64,000 nt of DNA, from NCBI GenBank assembly GCA_900104855.1, contig FNSS01000001.1:1798001-1862000 (forward strand), written 5' to 3'. Positions within the stretch are counted from its first letter, which is position 1. Each line of letters starts with the position of its first letter. The position numbers and the translations under genes are program-made. Positions 16,986 through 24,279 of the stretch are shown in pieces. Source of the stretch: Rhizobiales bacterium GAS188. GTDB lineage: Bacteria; Pseudomonadota; Alphaproteobacteria; Rhizobiales; Beijerinckiaceae. Under the pieces are notes generated by a model. That model had not been told where the DNA came from, searched no databases, and saw nothing but the letters and a program-made list of their open reading frames with translations.

Positions 16986-17017
16986 TCCCCGGGACAAGCC
17001 CGGGGACGGCCATGACG
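16986..17017. repeat. Palindromic repeat
   Basis: CCCCGGGacaaGCCCGGGG with GGCCATGACG flanks, a common type of alphaproteobacterial intergenic palindrome. It lies between the LuxR-type gene and the convergent gene 17041-17571 and may act as a bidirectional terminator. Confidence 0.6.
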
Positions 17018-17040
17018 TGCTTCGACGTAAGCTGCCGCCC

Positions 17041-17571
17041 TCACATCAGCGGCGTGAACGTGCCGGTCGAATCCACGACGCCGAGCGTCCCGCCGACGTT
17101 GCAGATTTTCAGCCCGGCTCCTGTGCCTGCGGGAGGGGCGTCGAGCGGGCGAAGCAGCAGCGATCCGTCCGGGAGCAGGGCGAAGATCGTCACTCCGGTG
17201 GAATCGACATAATTCACAATCTTCCCGGAGGTGCCGCCGGTGGTGGATTTCAGGAAGATGCCCTGCCCGGCAGTGCCGCCGGCCTTGCCCGCCTGCAAGT
17301 CGATGCTGATGGCGGCGGCGTTCGCGTCGGAGTCGGGGTTGGGGCCGGGATTGACGTGCGAGATCTTGAGACTGCCATGGCCTATTTCATGGCCGGACAC
17401 CTCACAGGCGCTGAACGAGGTGTTGGCCGACACCACATTCAGGCTGGCGTTGTTCGTTCCACCGTCAGCGGCCAGATTGAAGACGACGACATGGTCGCCG
17501 GGCGTCGTGGATGTGGATTTGGCGCTGATAGCGACGCCTGAGGACACGCTTACAGAAATGGGCTTGGTCAT
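17041..17571 (-). CDS. Hypothetical Gly/Thr-rich protein, possibly structural
   Basis: A 176-residue protein from ATG 17571 behind a near-perfect AGGAGGG site, beginning MTKPISVSVSSGVAISAKST. It is strand-rich, with Asn-, Thr- and Gly-rich turns, and ends LKICNVGGTLGVVDSTGTFT. The C-terminal third (VTIFALLPDGSLLLRPL) resembles the repetitive ends of phage fibre-like proteins, but I cannot place it in a family. No signal peptide. It is transcribed against the phage genes. Confidence 0.65.
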   Translation of the reverse strand: MTKPISVSVSSGVAISAKSTSTTPGDHVVVFNLAADGGTNNASLNVVSANTSFSACEVSGHEIGHGSLKISHVNPGPNPDSDANAAAISIDLQAGKAGGTAGQGIFLKSTTGGTSGKIVNYVDSTGVTIFALLPDGSLLLRPLDAPPAGTGAGLKICNVGGTLGVVDSTGTFTPLM

Positions 17572-17807
17572 GAGTCCCTCCTGTTTCGAATTGTGCCCGT
17601 CTGCCATTCGTCCGGTGTGGTTCGGCGAGGACGGGGCGAGCAGGCCCGGAGGGGAAGCTGCTCGCAAGCTCGAGCAGCCACCCACTCGACATGAATCTCC
17701 GCCTGGGATCCGGATCAAGCGCAATTCGATCGAAACGGGCGCCGCAAGCCGTAGAGGCCGGCCCGCAAGCTTTGGCGCTGCTCGCGCTCCATGGCGGGCA
17801 AGGCCAG

Positions 17808-18887
17808 CTAGTGGATTGAATCCAACACTTGGTGCCCACGGTTCGCTGCGGCGATGATTTTGTCGGGGTCGGCGGTCCAGCTGAAGGGCTTGGGGTCATT
17901 GTTGTGATCGACGATGAAGCGATTGATGGCGGCTTGCAGATCAACGACGCCCTTGAAGACGCCGCGCTTCAGGCGCCGCTTGCTGAGGATGGCGAAGAAG
18001 CCTTCGACGGCGTTGAGCCAGCTGGCGGAGGTCGGTGTGAAATGGAAGGTCCATCGCCGATGACGTGCCAGCCATTCGATCACCTTGGGGTGTTTGTGGG
18101 TGGCGTAGTTGTCGAGGATGGCGTGGACGGTCTTGCCGGCCGGGACCTGGCGCTCGACGGTGTTGAGGAAGCGGATGAATTCCTGATGCCGGTGACGTTG
18201 CATGCAGCGTCCGGTGACCTTGCCGTCCAGCACATCGAAAGCGGCGAACAGGGTGGTCGTGCCATGGCGCTTATAGTCATGGGTCATGGTTCCGGCCCGG
18301 CCCTTCTTCAGAGGCAGACCCGGCTGGGTGCGATCCAGGGCCTGGATCTGGGACTTCTCGTCGATGCTGAGGACGACCGCATGGGCGGGCGGATCGACAT
18401 AGAGACCGGCGATGTCACGGACCTTGGCGGCGAACTTCGGATCATTGGAAAGCTTGAAGGTGCGGATACGGTGCGGCGCCAGGCCATGGGTCCGCCAGAT
18501 GCGCTGAACCGAAGTCAGGCTGACGCCCGCCACCTTGGCCATCACGCGACCGGTCCAGTGGGTCGTCTCGCCCGGCGGTTCGCCAAGGGTCAGGGCCACG
18601 ATCCGCACGGCCACTTCGTCGGTCAATTTGGGGATCCGCGCGGGGCGGGTCTTGTCGCGCAGCAGGCCATCGACACCCTCGTCCATGAACCGTTCTTGCC
18701 AACGCCAGACGGCGGTCTTGCTGACCTTGGCAGTGCGCATGATCATCGCTGTGCCCAGCCCCTCGGCCGTGCCCAAGATGATCCTGGCGCGCCAGACATG
18801 CTTCTGGGGGCTGTTGCGGTTGTCTACGATCGCCAGCAGGCGCTGACGATCAGTCGGGTTCAGATGGACGGTGATACCTGTGCGCAT
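17808..18887 (-). CDS. IS630-family transposase
   Basis: A 359-residue transposase from ATG 18887 (a GTG at 18908 would add seven residues). An N-terminal helix-turn-helix (TAMIMRTAKVSKTAVWRWQ) and a second one near 120 (AKVAGVSLTSVQRIW) precede a DDE catalytic core: LSIDEKSQIQ, AILDNYATHK and ASWLNAVEGFF supply the three acidic residues. The frame has no stop inside the element; the last codon before the terminus is followed by TAG, in which TA belongs to the flanking target duplication and G to host sequence. Confidence 0.93.
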   Translation of the reverse strand: MRTGITVHLNPTDRQRLLAIVDNRNSPQKHVWRARIILGTAEGLGTAMIMRTAKVSKTAVWRWQERFMDEGVDGLLRDKTRPARIPKLTDEVAVRIVALTLGEPPGETTHWTGRVMAKVAGVSLTSVQRIWRTHGLAPHRIRTFKLSNDPKFAAKVRDIAGLYVDPPAHAVVLSIDEKSQIQALDRTQPGLPLKKGRAGTMTHDYKRHGTTTLFAAFDVLDGKVTGRCMQRHRHQEFIRFLNTVERQVPAGKTVHAILDNYATHKHPKVIEWLARHRRWTFHFTPTSASWLNAVEGFFAILSKRRLKRGVFKGVVDLQAAINRFIVDHNNDPKPFSWTADPDKIIAAANRGHQVLDSIH

Positions 18888-18956
18888 CCCGCAGACTCGC
18901 ACGCCCACAAAGCCACGGGAATCCCAAAAAGGATTCTTATGTCAGCATCAATCCAC
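17811..18956 (-). mobile_element. IS630-family insertion sequence
   Basis: An element of 1,146 bp with terminal inverted repeats beginning GTGGATTGA at 17811 and ending TCAATCCAC at 18956, flanked on both sides by TA (17809-17810 and 18957-18958), the target duplication typical of IS630/Tc1-mariner elements. It contains one intact transposase gene. It separates 17041-17571 from 18984-19316 and interrupts no gene that I can recognise. Confidence 0.9.
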
Positions 18957-18983
18957 TAGTACCTCCCTCAGGGAGCAGCAACC

Positions 18984-19316
18984 ATGAGCGAAAACGGAAT
19001 CGAGCTTCCAAGCGATAAGGCGTTGGCCGCCAAAGAGTTGGCCGCCAAGGAGTTGACAGCCAAGGCTTTGGACGCCCGCTCGCAGGAAACAACGCGGAGA
19101 TTGGAAATGGGAAGGATTGGGGCTTTCTTGGGAGGGCGGGACAATGCCGTCATTTATCTTGCGTGGTTCGTGATCATCGGCGCCAGTGCTGGAGCGACCA
19201 TCCTCGCCATCCTCGACCCCGCACTACGCCCCGATATGGAAAAGGCGCTCGTGGGGCTGATGATCTCGGCGCTGGGGTTCATGTTCGGCTCGTCGGGCCG
19301 CCGGGAGAGAGAATAG
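18984..19316 (+). CDS. Small membrane protein with N-terminal heptad-like repeats
   Basis: A 110-residue protein from ATG 18984 (GGGAGCAGCAACC upstream). Residues 11-30 consist of four 15-nt repeat units (LAAKE, LAAKE, LTAKA, LDARS) that would form a charged helix. Two membrane segments follow (about 53-75, AVIYLAWFVIIGASAGATIL, and about 85-102), and it ends in basic residues. It could be a holin-like or scaffold membrane protein, but no family is recognised. Confidence 0.65.
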   Translation: MSENGIELPSDKALAAKELAAKELTAKALDARSQETTRRLEMGRIGAFLGGRDNAVIYLAWFVIIGASAGATILAILDPALRPDMEKALVGLMISALGFMFGSSGRRERE

Positions 19317-19385
19317 ACATTACGGTCGCGCCAGCTGCGGGAGGAGGAAGGGCGCGTTGACGCAACCAGTCGGGCCCGCCAGGCG

Positions 19386-19462
19386 TTGGTCCCGGTCATC
19401 TGCGCCAAGACATCACTGCGCCAAAATATCACTGCACCAAGACAACCCTGCGCCAAAGCATG
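19386..19462. repeat. Degenerate 16-nt tandem repeat
   Basis: Four units of about 16 nt of the type CTGCGCCAAGACATCA, with one or two changes each, immediately upstream of the methyltransferase gene. The rest of the 160-base gap shows nothing. Confidence 0.75.
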
Positions 19463-19478
19463 ACCGGAGCGACAATCG

Positions 19479-20054
19479 ATGAGCGTCACGCGAAACATTT
19501 TGATGCATGTGTTCGGCCGCCCTCGAGGGATCCTGGGACGGTTGGGCGGCATGGTCATGGCGCGCACAAACGAGGATTGCGGCGCCTGGGTCGCGGACCT
19601 CCTTCAAGTCGAACCGACCGACAGCGTGCTGGAGATCGGCTTCGGACCCGGTGTGATCGTCCGGCGCCTGTCGAAGCTGGCGTCGGCGGGGCATGTCACC
19701 GGTATCGACCCGTCATCGGAAATGGTGGCGCAGGCTCGCGGGCGAAACGAAATCTCCATCAAGAGCGGCCGGGTCGAGCTGCTGCGCTGCTCCGTGGAGA
19801 GCTTGCCCTTCGACGACAATACGTTCGACAAAGCGCTGACCATCAACTCCATGCAAGTCTGGCCGGATGCCGCCGCCGGATTGAGGGAAATGCGACGGGT
19901 CCTGAAACCCACCGCCAGAGTCGCGCTCGGCTTCACGCCTCATTCGGGGCAGCCGAACGCAGGATTGACGGACATCCTCACGGCCGCCGGCTTCATGGAG
20001 GCAAAGGTGGTCGAGAGAGACAAGTGGTTCTGCGCCCTGGCGTCAAAACCATGA
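19479..20054 (+). CDS. Class I SAM-dependent methyltransferase
   Basis: A 191-residue methyltransferase. Motif I is SVLEIGFGPGVIV at about residues 48-60, followed by TGIDPSSEMV (acidic residue for the SAM ribose), VESLPFDDNTFDKALTIN (motif IV area) and LREMRRVLKPTARVALGF (motif post-III). This layout is that of the UbiE/Methyltransf_11 group acting on small molecules. Substrate unknown. It lies in the cargo block inside the prophage and is likely a passenger gene. Confidence 0.85.
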   Translation: MSVTRNILMHVFGRPRGILGRLGGMVMARTNEDCGAWVADLLQVEPTDSVLEIGFGPGVIVRRLSKLASAGHVTGIDPSSEMVAQARGRNEISIKSGRVELLRCSVESLPFDDNTFDKALTINSMQVWPDAAAGLREMRRVLKPTARVALGFTPHSGQPNAGLTDILTAAGFMEAKVVERDKWFCALASKP

Positions 20055-20080
20055 GGGACTGCTGATTCCCGCCCTGGCCG

Positions 20081-21490
20081 CTACGAGGTCGGGCCGCCGG
20101 GCAGAAGATTGAACCAGCCCTGGCTGAGCGGCGGGCTCGGCGGGTCACCCCATGAGTTGAGCTGCGCCGGCGCGCCGAAGTGGCCGGCATATTGGAGCCA
20201 AGCGGTGGCACCCGGCGCCACGACCTGGACGTTCGGGAGGACGGGGTTCCAGGGCCAGCCGTCGGCCGTCTGGTCGGTGCCGCGCCCCACCGAGTAGGGC
20301 CACCCCCTGGCGCTCGGGTAGGACGCATGGCCCCCGTACGAGGAATAGACTTTCGGGCGGGTGGTGCTGCCGCTGTAGTAATCGAAGCAGTTCTGATTGG
20401 GCGTATCCGGCGGATAGTACCAACCAGTGTATTTGTCCCCCGCGCCGTGGGCTTGCATATAGACACCCAATATATGCGTTTGATCGGCGGAAACCCGAAC
20501 GACGACATGCTCGAGATCTCCCTGATGGGTGCCGACCCAGCCGGGGTCGTTCATCGACGGGCCATTATAGGCGTAGACGAAGATGTAAAGCAGGTCGTAG
20601 AATTGCAAGTTATTCGATGAATCGAGCCGATCGATCACGGCGCCGTAGAACGGCGTGCTCGTATATGGCGAGTTCGTGTATGGCAGGCTGCTCGAGCTCG
20701 GCGGCAGGCCGGGATAAGTCGATGAATCGGCGATCGGCAAATAGAAGGGTGCCTCCGGCCAGTTTCCGTCGACCGTTTGGATGAATTGCGAGTAGTAGGT
20801 CTCGGCGTAAAGACCATCCACGTATCCGGTCTGCGTCGCGGCGACAAGGTTGGCATCCGTCACGTTCGTCTGCAGAGTGTGCGAGACGTTCAGGCCAGTG
20901 CCCACCATGGGCGTATAAGCCGTCAGCGTCGTCTTGGTGAAGTACCACTCCATCGGGCAGGGGAAATACTTCTCCTTGCCGTGAAGCATCACGACCGGAG
21001 CGAACTTGTCCAGGAGCAACTGCGACGCCGCGGCGCTCAAGGCGGTGTAGGCCGGATAGACCGCCGAATAGGCTTCCAGGCTGAAGGAATTGATCGCATC
21101 GATGACGAGGGTGGTCTTGATGTTGTTGCCGGCCTGATTGAGGCCCGGTATCAACTGCGGCGTCGGGGGATACAGCAGATCACCCTGCAAGGCGTAGATC
21201 TGCGAACCCTGCTTGAACAGGTTGATAAACGCTTGCGCACCAGTTTGTGGCCCGCCTGTGATGACCATGCGGCATTCGGTAGGGTCGCTCGCCGTCCAGG
21301 GGCCTGGGTTGCCCCACCATTGCTGTCCGGTGCAATCGGGGATGTCGCAGCCATCGCCATTCTTCCCGAGCGTCAGGGTCACCCCGTTCGGGGCTATCGG
21401 CTGGCTGTCCGAGGGATATTCCCGATTGGTGAATTGCAGCTCGTAGGGCGTATTGTTCTCGATGGCGAAAAGAAAAGTCTGGCCACTCAT
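20081..21490 (-). CDS. Vps62/DUF946-like protein
   Basis: A 469-residue protein from ATG 21490. The second half shows the Vps62/DUF946 signature: VVMLHGKEKYFPCPMEWYF at about 165-183, then THQGDLEHVVVRVSAD near 335 and SSYGGHASYPSARGWPY near 395, ending in a beta-rich tail. The N-terminal 60 residues (FLFAIENNTPYELQFTNREY) look like a small beta-sandwich. Vps62-like proteins occur in fungi, plants and scattered bacteria, with poorly known function. There is no signal peptide. It is transcribed against the phage genes in the cargo block; a moron or effector role is possible but unproven. Confidence 0.8.
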   Translation of the reverse strand: MSGQTFLFAIENNTPYELQFTNREYPSDSQPIAPNGVTLTLGKNGDGCDIPDCTGQQWWGNPGPWTASDPTECRMVITGGPQTGAQAFINLFKQGSQIYALQGDLLYPPTPQLIPGLNQAGNNIKTTLVIDAINSFSLEAYSAVYPAYTALSAAASQLLLDKFAPVVMLHGKEKYFPCPMEWYFTKTTLTAYTPMVGTGLNVSHTLQTNVTDANLVAATQTGYVDGLYAETYYSQFIQTVDGNWPEAPFYLPIADSSTYPGLPPSSSSLPYTNSPYTSTPFYGAVIDRLDSSNNLQFYDLLYIFVYAYNGPSMNDPGWVGTHQGDLEHVVVRVSADQTHILGVYMQAHGAGDKYTGWYYPPDTPNQNCFDYYSGSTTRPKVYSSYGGHASYPSARGWPYSVGRGTDQTADGWPWNPVLPNVQVVAPGATAWLQYAGHFGAPAQLNSWGDPPSPPLSQGWFNLLPGGPTS

Positions 21491-21664
21491 GGCGTATCCC
21501 CCCTACGAGCTTTCCCTGTCGAGCTCGCCGGCCCGGCCGCCGCAACGGCGAGGATGAGCTGACGCTAAGAGGATAACATCGGCCCGATCGGAGGGTCAAT
21601 ATTTCGACGCCGATCGGCGGCCCTCATTTTCCCGCAGCTGAGGGCTGTGCATAACGCTCGTGCA

Positions 21665-21832
21665 GGTCCCTTCTCCCGCTTGCGGGAGAAGGTGGTTGAG
21701 CGAAGCGAGACCGGATGAGGGTGACTCCACGACAGCAATCGCTCGTTGGGTCGCTCCTCGCGAATTGACCATTCAAATCTCCAACGTAACCGCGAACCAC
21801 CCTCACCCGCCTCGACTTCGTCTCGGCACCCT
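21665..21832. repeat. Left part of the palindromic element split by IS110 copy 2
   Basis: Hairpin CTTCTCCCGCttGCGGGAGAAG, spacer, and the arm CCTCACCCGCCTCGACTTCG ending GGCACCCT at the insertion point. The closing hairpin CTCCCGCGcgaagaGCGCGGGAG continues at 23552-23582. The gap 21491-21664 holds nothing recognisable. Confidence 0.85.
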
Positions 21833-21844
21833 GTACCCTTGGCG

Positions 21845-22030
21845 TGTCTGAGGGCCAGTCTGCAGTGTAGACTGGTCGGACCGGGTCGACCTGCCGGGAG
21901 CAACCGAATGGCACCTGCGCCCGAGCACCTGGAGAGGACATGTGCCTCGGCAGGGAGACCGCGACTCAGGTCCGGTGGAAGGTTGCGCCGTGAGCGCCGG
22001 TACAGGGATCGACACAAGTCGCGGTGACCC
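21845..22030 (+). ncRNA. Candidate bridge RNA of IS110 copy 2
   Basis: Three stem-loops precede the transposase: a 7-bp hairpin (21855-21861 with 21869-21875); a target loop closed by CCTGCCG/CGGCAGG (21890-21896 with 21948-21954); and a donor loop closed by a 9-bp stem (21958-21966 with 22017-22025). The target loop holds GGCACC (21910-21915), equal to the left flank, and GGAGAGG (21931-21937), complementary to the right flank including CT. The donor loop holds GAAGGT (21978-21983), equal to the element's right end, and GGTACAG (21999-22005), complementary to CT plus its left end GTACC. Confidence 0.82.
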
Positions 22031-22050
22031 GAACCTAGTGGAGAAGGGTC

Positions 22051-23316
22051 ATGACCGATGACATCGAATGGTATGTCGGCTTCGACTGGGCCAGCGAGAC
22101 GCATTGCGCTTGTCTCATGGACCGGGCCGGCCGGGTGGTCGGCAAACGCGAGGTGGCGCACGCGGGCGCCGATCTGGCGGAGCTGTGCGACTGGCTGATC
22201 CGCAAGACGGGCGCCGAGCCCGGACGGATCGGGGTGGCGATCGAAACGCCGCATGGACCGGTGGTCGAGACGTTTCTGGAGCGCGGCTTTGCGGTGTTCG
22301 CCATCAATCCCAAGCAACTCGACCGCTTCCGTGACCGCTTCACGGTGGCGGGCGCCAAGGACGACAGCCGTGACGCGCAGGTGCTCGGGGACTCCCTGCG
22401 CACCGACAGCCGCGCCTTTCGCCGTCTCGTCATCGATGATCCTGTGCGCATCGAGCTGCGGGAGTGGTCGCGGATCGAGGATGAGCTGAAGCGGGAGCGA
22501 ACCCGCCTCGCCAACCGGGTCCGCGACCAGCTGTGGCGCTACTATCCGCAAATGCTGCAGCTGAGCGAGGATCTCGCCGAGGACTGGCTGCTGGCCCTGT
22601 GGCGGCGGGTGCCGACCCCGGCCAAGGCCGCCAAGGCCTCCGAGGCCACGATCCAGCGCATCCTCAAGGCGCACCGCATCCGCCGCATCGAGGCGCCGGA
22701 GGTGGTGCGCATCTTGCGCCAGACGCCGCTGAAGGTCGCGGCCGGTGCCAGCGAAGCGGCGAGCGCCCATATCCGCAGCCTCGCCGAGCGCATCGGGCTC
22801 ATCAACCAGCAACTGAAGACGGCCGAGCGCAAGCTCGAGCAGCTCCTCACTCGGCTCGAACAGGCGGCGCAGGACCAAGCGGGGCAGGACCAAGCGGGGC
22901 AGATGTCCGAGCAGCGCGACGTGACCATCCTGCGCTCCATGCCGGGGATCGGCAGGACCAATCTCGCCACGCTGCTCGCCGAGGGCTCGGAGCCCCTGGG
23001 CCGCAGAGACTACCACGTCCTGCGGACCCTGTCCGGGGTCGCGCCGGTGACACGCCGCAGCGGCAAGGCCTGGATGGTGCTGCGCCGCCTGGCCTGCAAC
23101 CGAAGGCTGAGGAATGCCCTCTACCATTGGGCCCGGGTCGCCACCCAGCACGACCCGGTCAGCCGCCAGCGCTATGCTGCGCTGCGCGGGCGCGGCCACA
23201 GCCACGGCCGGGCCCTGCGAAGCGTCGGTGACCGCCTGCTCTATGTCGCCTGCACCTTGCTGCGACGCCAGGTTCTCTTCGATCCCGACCACAACAGCCT
23301 GGAGGCCGCGGCATGA
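22051..23316 (+). CDS. IS110-family transposase
   Basis: A 421-residue DEDD recombinase. The RuvC-like part has WYVGFDWASETHCACLMD, GVAIETPHGPVVE and AGAKDDSRDAQVLGD. The C-terminal Tnp domain has LRSMPGIGRTNLATLLAEG, LSGVAPVTRRSGK and the Arg-rich helix that follows. Between them lies a long coiled-coil, including a duplicated 15-nt unit (QDQAG twice, about residue 275). The frame is intact. It differs strongly from the other IS110 transposase in the window (333 residues), so the two elements are not copies of each other although they share the target repeat. Confidence 0.93.
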   Translation: MTDDIEWYVGFDWASETHCACLMDRAGRVVGKREVAHAGADLAELCDWLIRKTGAEPGRIGVAIETPHGPVVETFLERGFAVFAINPKQLDRFRDRFTVAGAKDDSRDAQVLGDSLRTDSRAFRRLVIDDPVRIELREWSRIEDELKRERTRLANRVRDQLWRYYPQMLQLSEDLAEDWLLALWRRVPTPAKAAKASEATIQRILKAHRIRRIEAPEVVRILRQTPLKVAAGASEAASAHIRSLAERIGLINQQLKTAERKLEQLLTRLEQAAQDQAGQDQAGQMSEQRDVTILRSMPGIGRTNLATLLAEGSEPLGRRDYHVLRTLSGVAPVTRRSGKAWMVLRRLACNRRLRNALYHWARVATQHDPVSRQRYAALRGRGHSHGRALRSVGDRLLYVACTLLRRQVLFDPDHNSLEAAA

Positions 23317-23621
23317 CCATCCCTGGGTTCGACCGCAGCGACCATCCCTTCGTCCCGACCTGCCCACGGGCAGAGCGCCGCGCGCCGCGCACGTCACCCC
23401 GAAGGGGGCGAAGCGCAGCGCAGCACCGCGCCCTTGCGCGGTTGACGCAGCCAGCGCGGCGCTACGCTCGTGCCCAGAAGGGACACTACACTCGCTACCG
23501 TGCGGGGTTACCGCCCCGCAAATTAGGGCTTGCAAAAGGGTAGAAGGTCCTCTCCCGCGCGAAGAGCGCGGGAGAGGGAAGCGCGCCACCTTCCCAATCC
23601 TTCCGACCTCGGAGAACATCG
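23317..23621. other. Right end of IS110 copy 2 and rest of the split repeat
   Basis: 23317-23551 is the non-coding right end of the element, ending GGGTAGAAGGTCCT. 23552-23582 is the closing hairpin of the interrupted palindromic repeat. No gene is seen. Confidence 0.7.
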
Positions 23622-24068
23622 ATGCAGATCTTGAAGGCGCTCGGCGTCATGGCGGGGCCGTGCTTCATCGCGGCTATTCTCACCTTGGCGCCGGGCCGGC
23701 CGGCGCAAGCCCAGCAGCAGCGCCAGCAATATTACACCAACCAGTCATCGGGGAACGTCGCGAACGCTGCGGCGACCGCGACGCTGACGGCGTCGAAGCT
23801 GAACCTCTATGTGACGGGCTTCGAGATCACCGGCGCCGGCGCGGCCACGGCGTCCTGCGTCAACGCCACGCTCACCGGGCTCGTCGGCGGCACGCAAACC
23901 TATAACTTCTGCGCCCCGGCAGGCGCCGCGGTCGGCATCCAGCCCCTCCTGGTGCAGTTCACCTCGCCGATCCCGTCGAACTTCAACACCGCCGTGGTGC
24001 TGACCTTGCCGCCGCTCGGCTCCGGCAACGTCAATGCGGCGGTGAATCTGCATGGGTATTATCAGTAG
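23622..24068 (+). CDS. Predicted exported protein
   Basis: A 148-residue protein with a signal peptide: MQILKALGVMAGPCFIAAIL... and a probable cleavage site after APGRPAQAQ near residue 30. The mature part is strand-rich and Thr/Asn/Ala-rich with two cysteines (ASCVNAT, YNFCAPAG) that could form a disulphide, and ends VNLHGYYQ. It resembles a small beta-sandwich domain. It directly precedes the heptamer array and the scaffold gene and may belong to the cargo block rather than to the phage. Confidence 0.7.
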   Translation: MQILKALGVMAGPCFIAAILTLAPGRPAQAQQQRQQYYTNQSSGNVANAAATATLTASKLNLYVTGFEITGAGAATASCVNATLTGLVGGTQTYNFCAPAGAAVGIQPLLVQFTSPIPSNFNTAVVLTLPPLGSGNVNAAVNLHGYYQ

Positions 24069-24084
24069 TGATGGGTGAAGAGTG

Positions 24085-24256
24085 AGTAGTGAATGGCGAG
24101 TGGCGAGTAGCGAGTAGCGAGTAGTATCGACGCGCATAGCACCGGACTCGCCAATAACTATTCGCCATTCGCCATTCGCCATTCACCATTCGCTATTCGC
24201 TATTCGCTATTCGCTATTCACTATTCACTATTCACCACTCGCTACTCGCTACTAGC
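24085..24256. repeat. Inverted arrays of a 7-nt tandem repeat
   Basis: On the left (about 24090-24131) lie six units of the type GARTRGY; on the right (about 24158-24254) fourteen units of the type CYAYTCR, which is their reverse complement. The two arrays could pair as one long imperfect hairpin. This fills almost the whole 211-base gap upstream of the scaffold gene. Confidence 0.9.
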
Positions 24257-24279
24257 CCTATCGCACACTGGAGAGCGCA

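Larger units (their letters stand above)
21833..23551 (+). mobile_element. IS110-family insertion sequence, copy 2
   Basis: An element of about 1.72 kb whose ends are fixed by comparison with the uninterrupted repeat at 9966-10030: the flank ends GGCACC-CT at 21832 and resumes after ...GGTC-CT at 23551 with CTCCCGCG. A CT dinucleotide therefore flanks both ends, which is the core described for IS110 elements such as IS621. It contains one transposase gene, a 218-base left non-coding end with a candidate bridge RNA, and a 235-base right non-coding end. Confidence 0.88.

Noticed and set aside
21565-23619. 684-codon minus-strand frame across IS110 copy 2
   Set aside because: Antisense to the transposase and to its structured leader; shadow.
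24085-24256. Heptamer arrays as a CRISPR array
   Set aside because: The units are contiguous 7-mers without spacers, and no cas genes are present.
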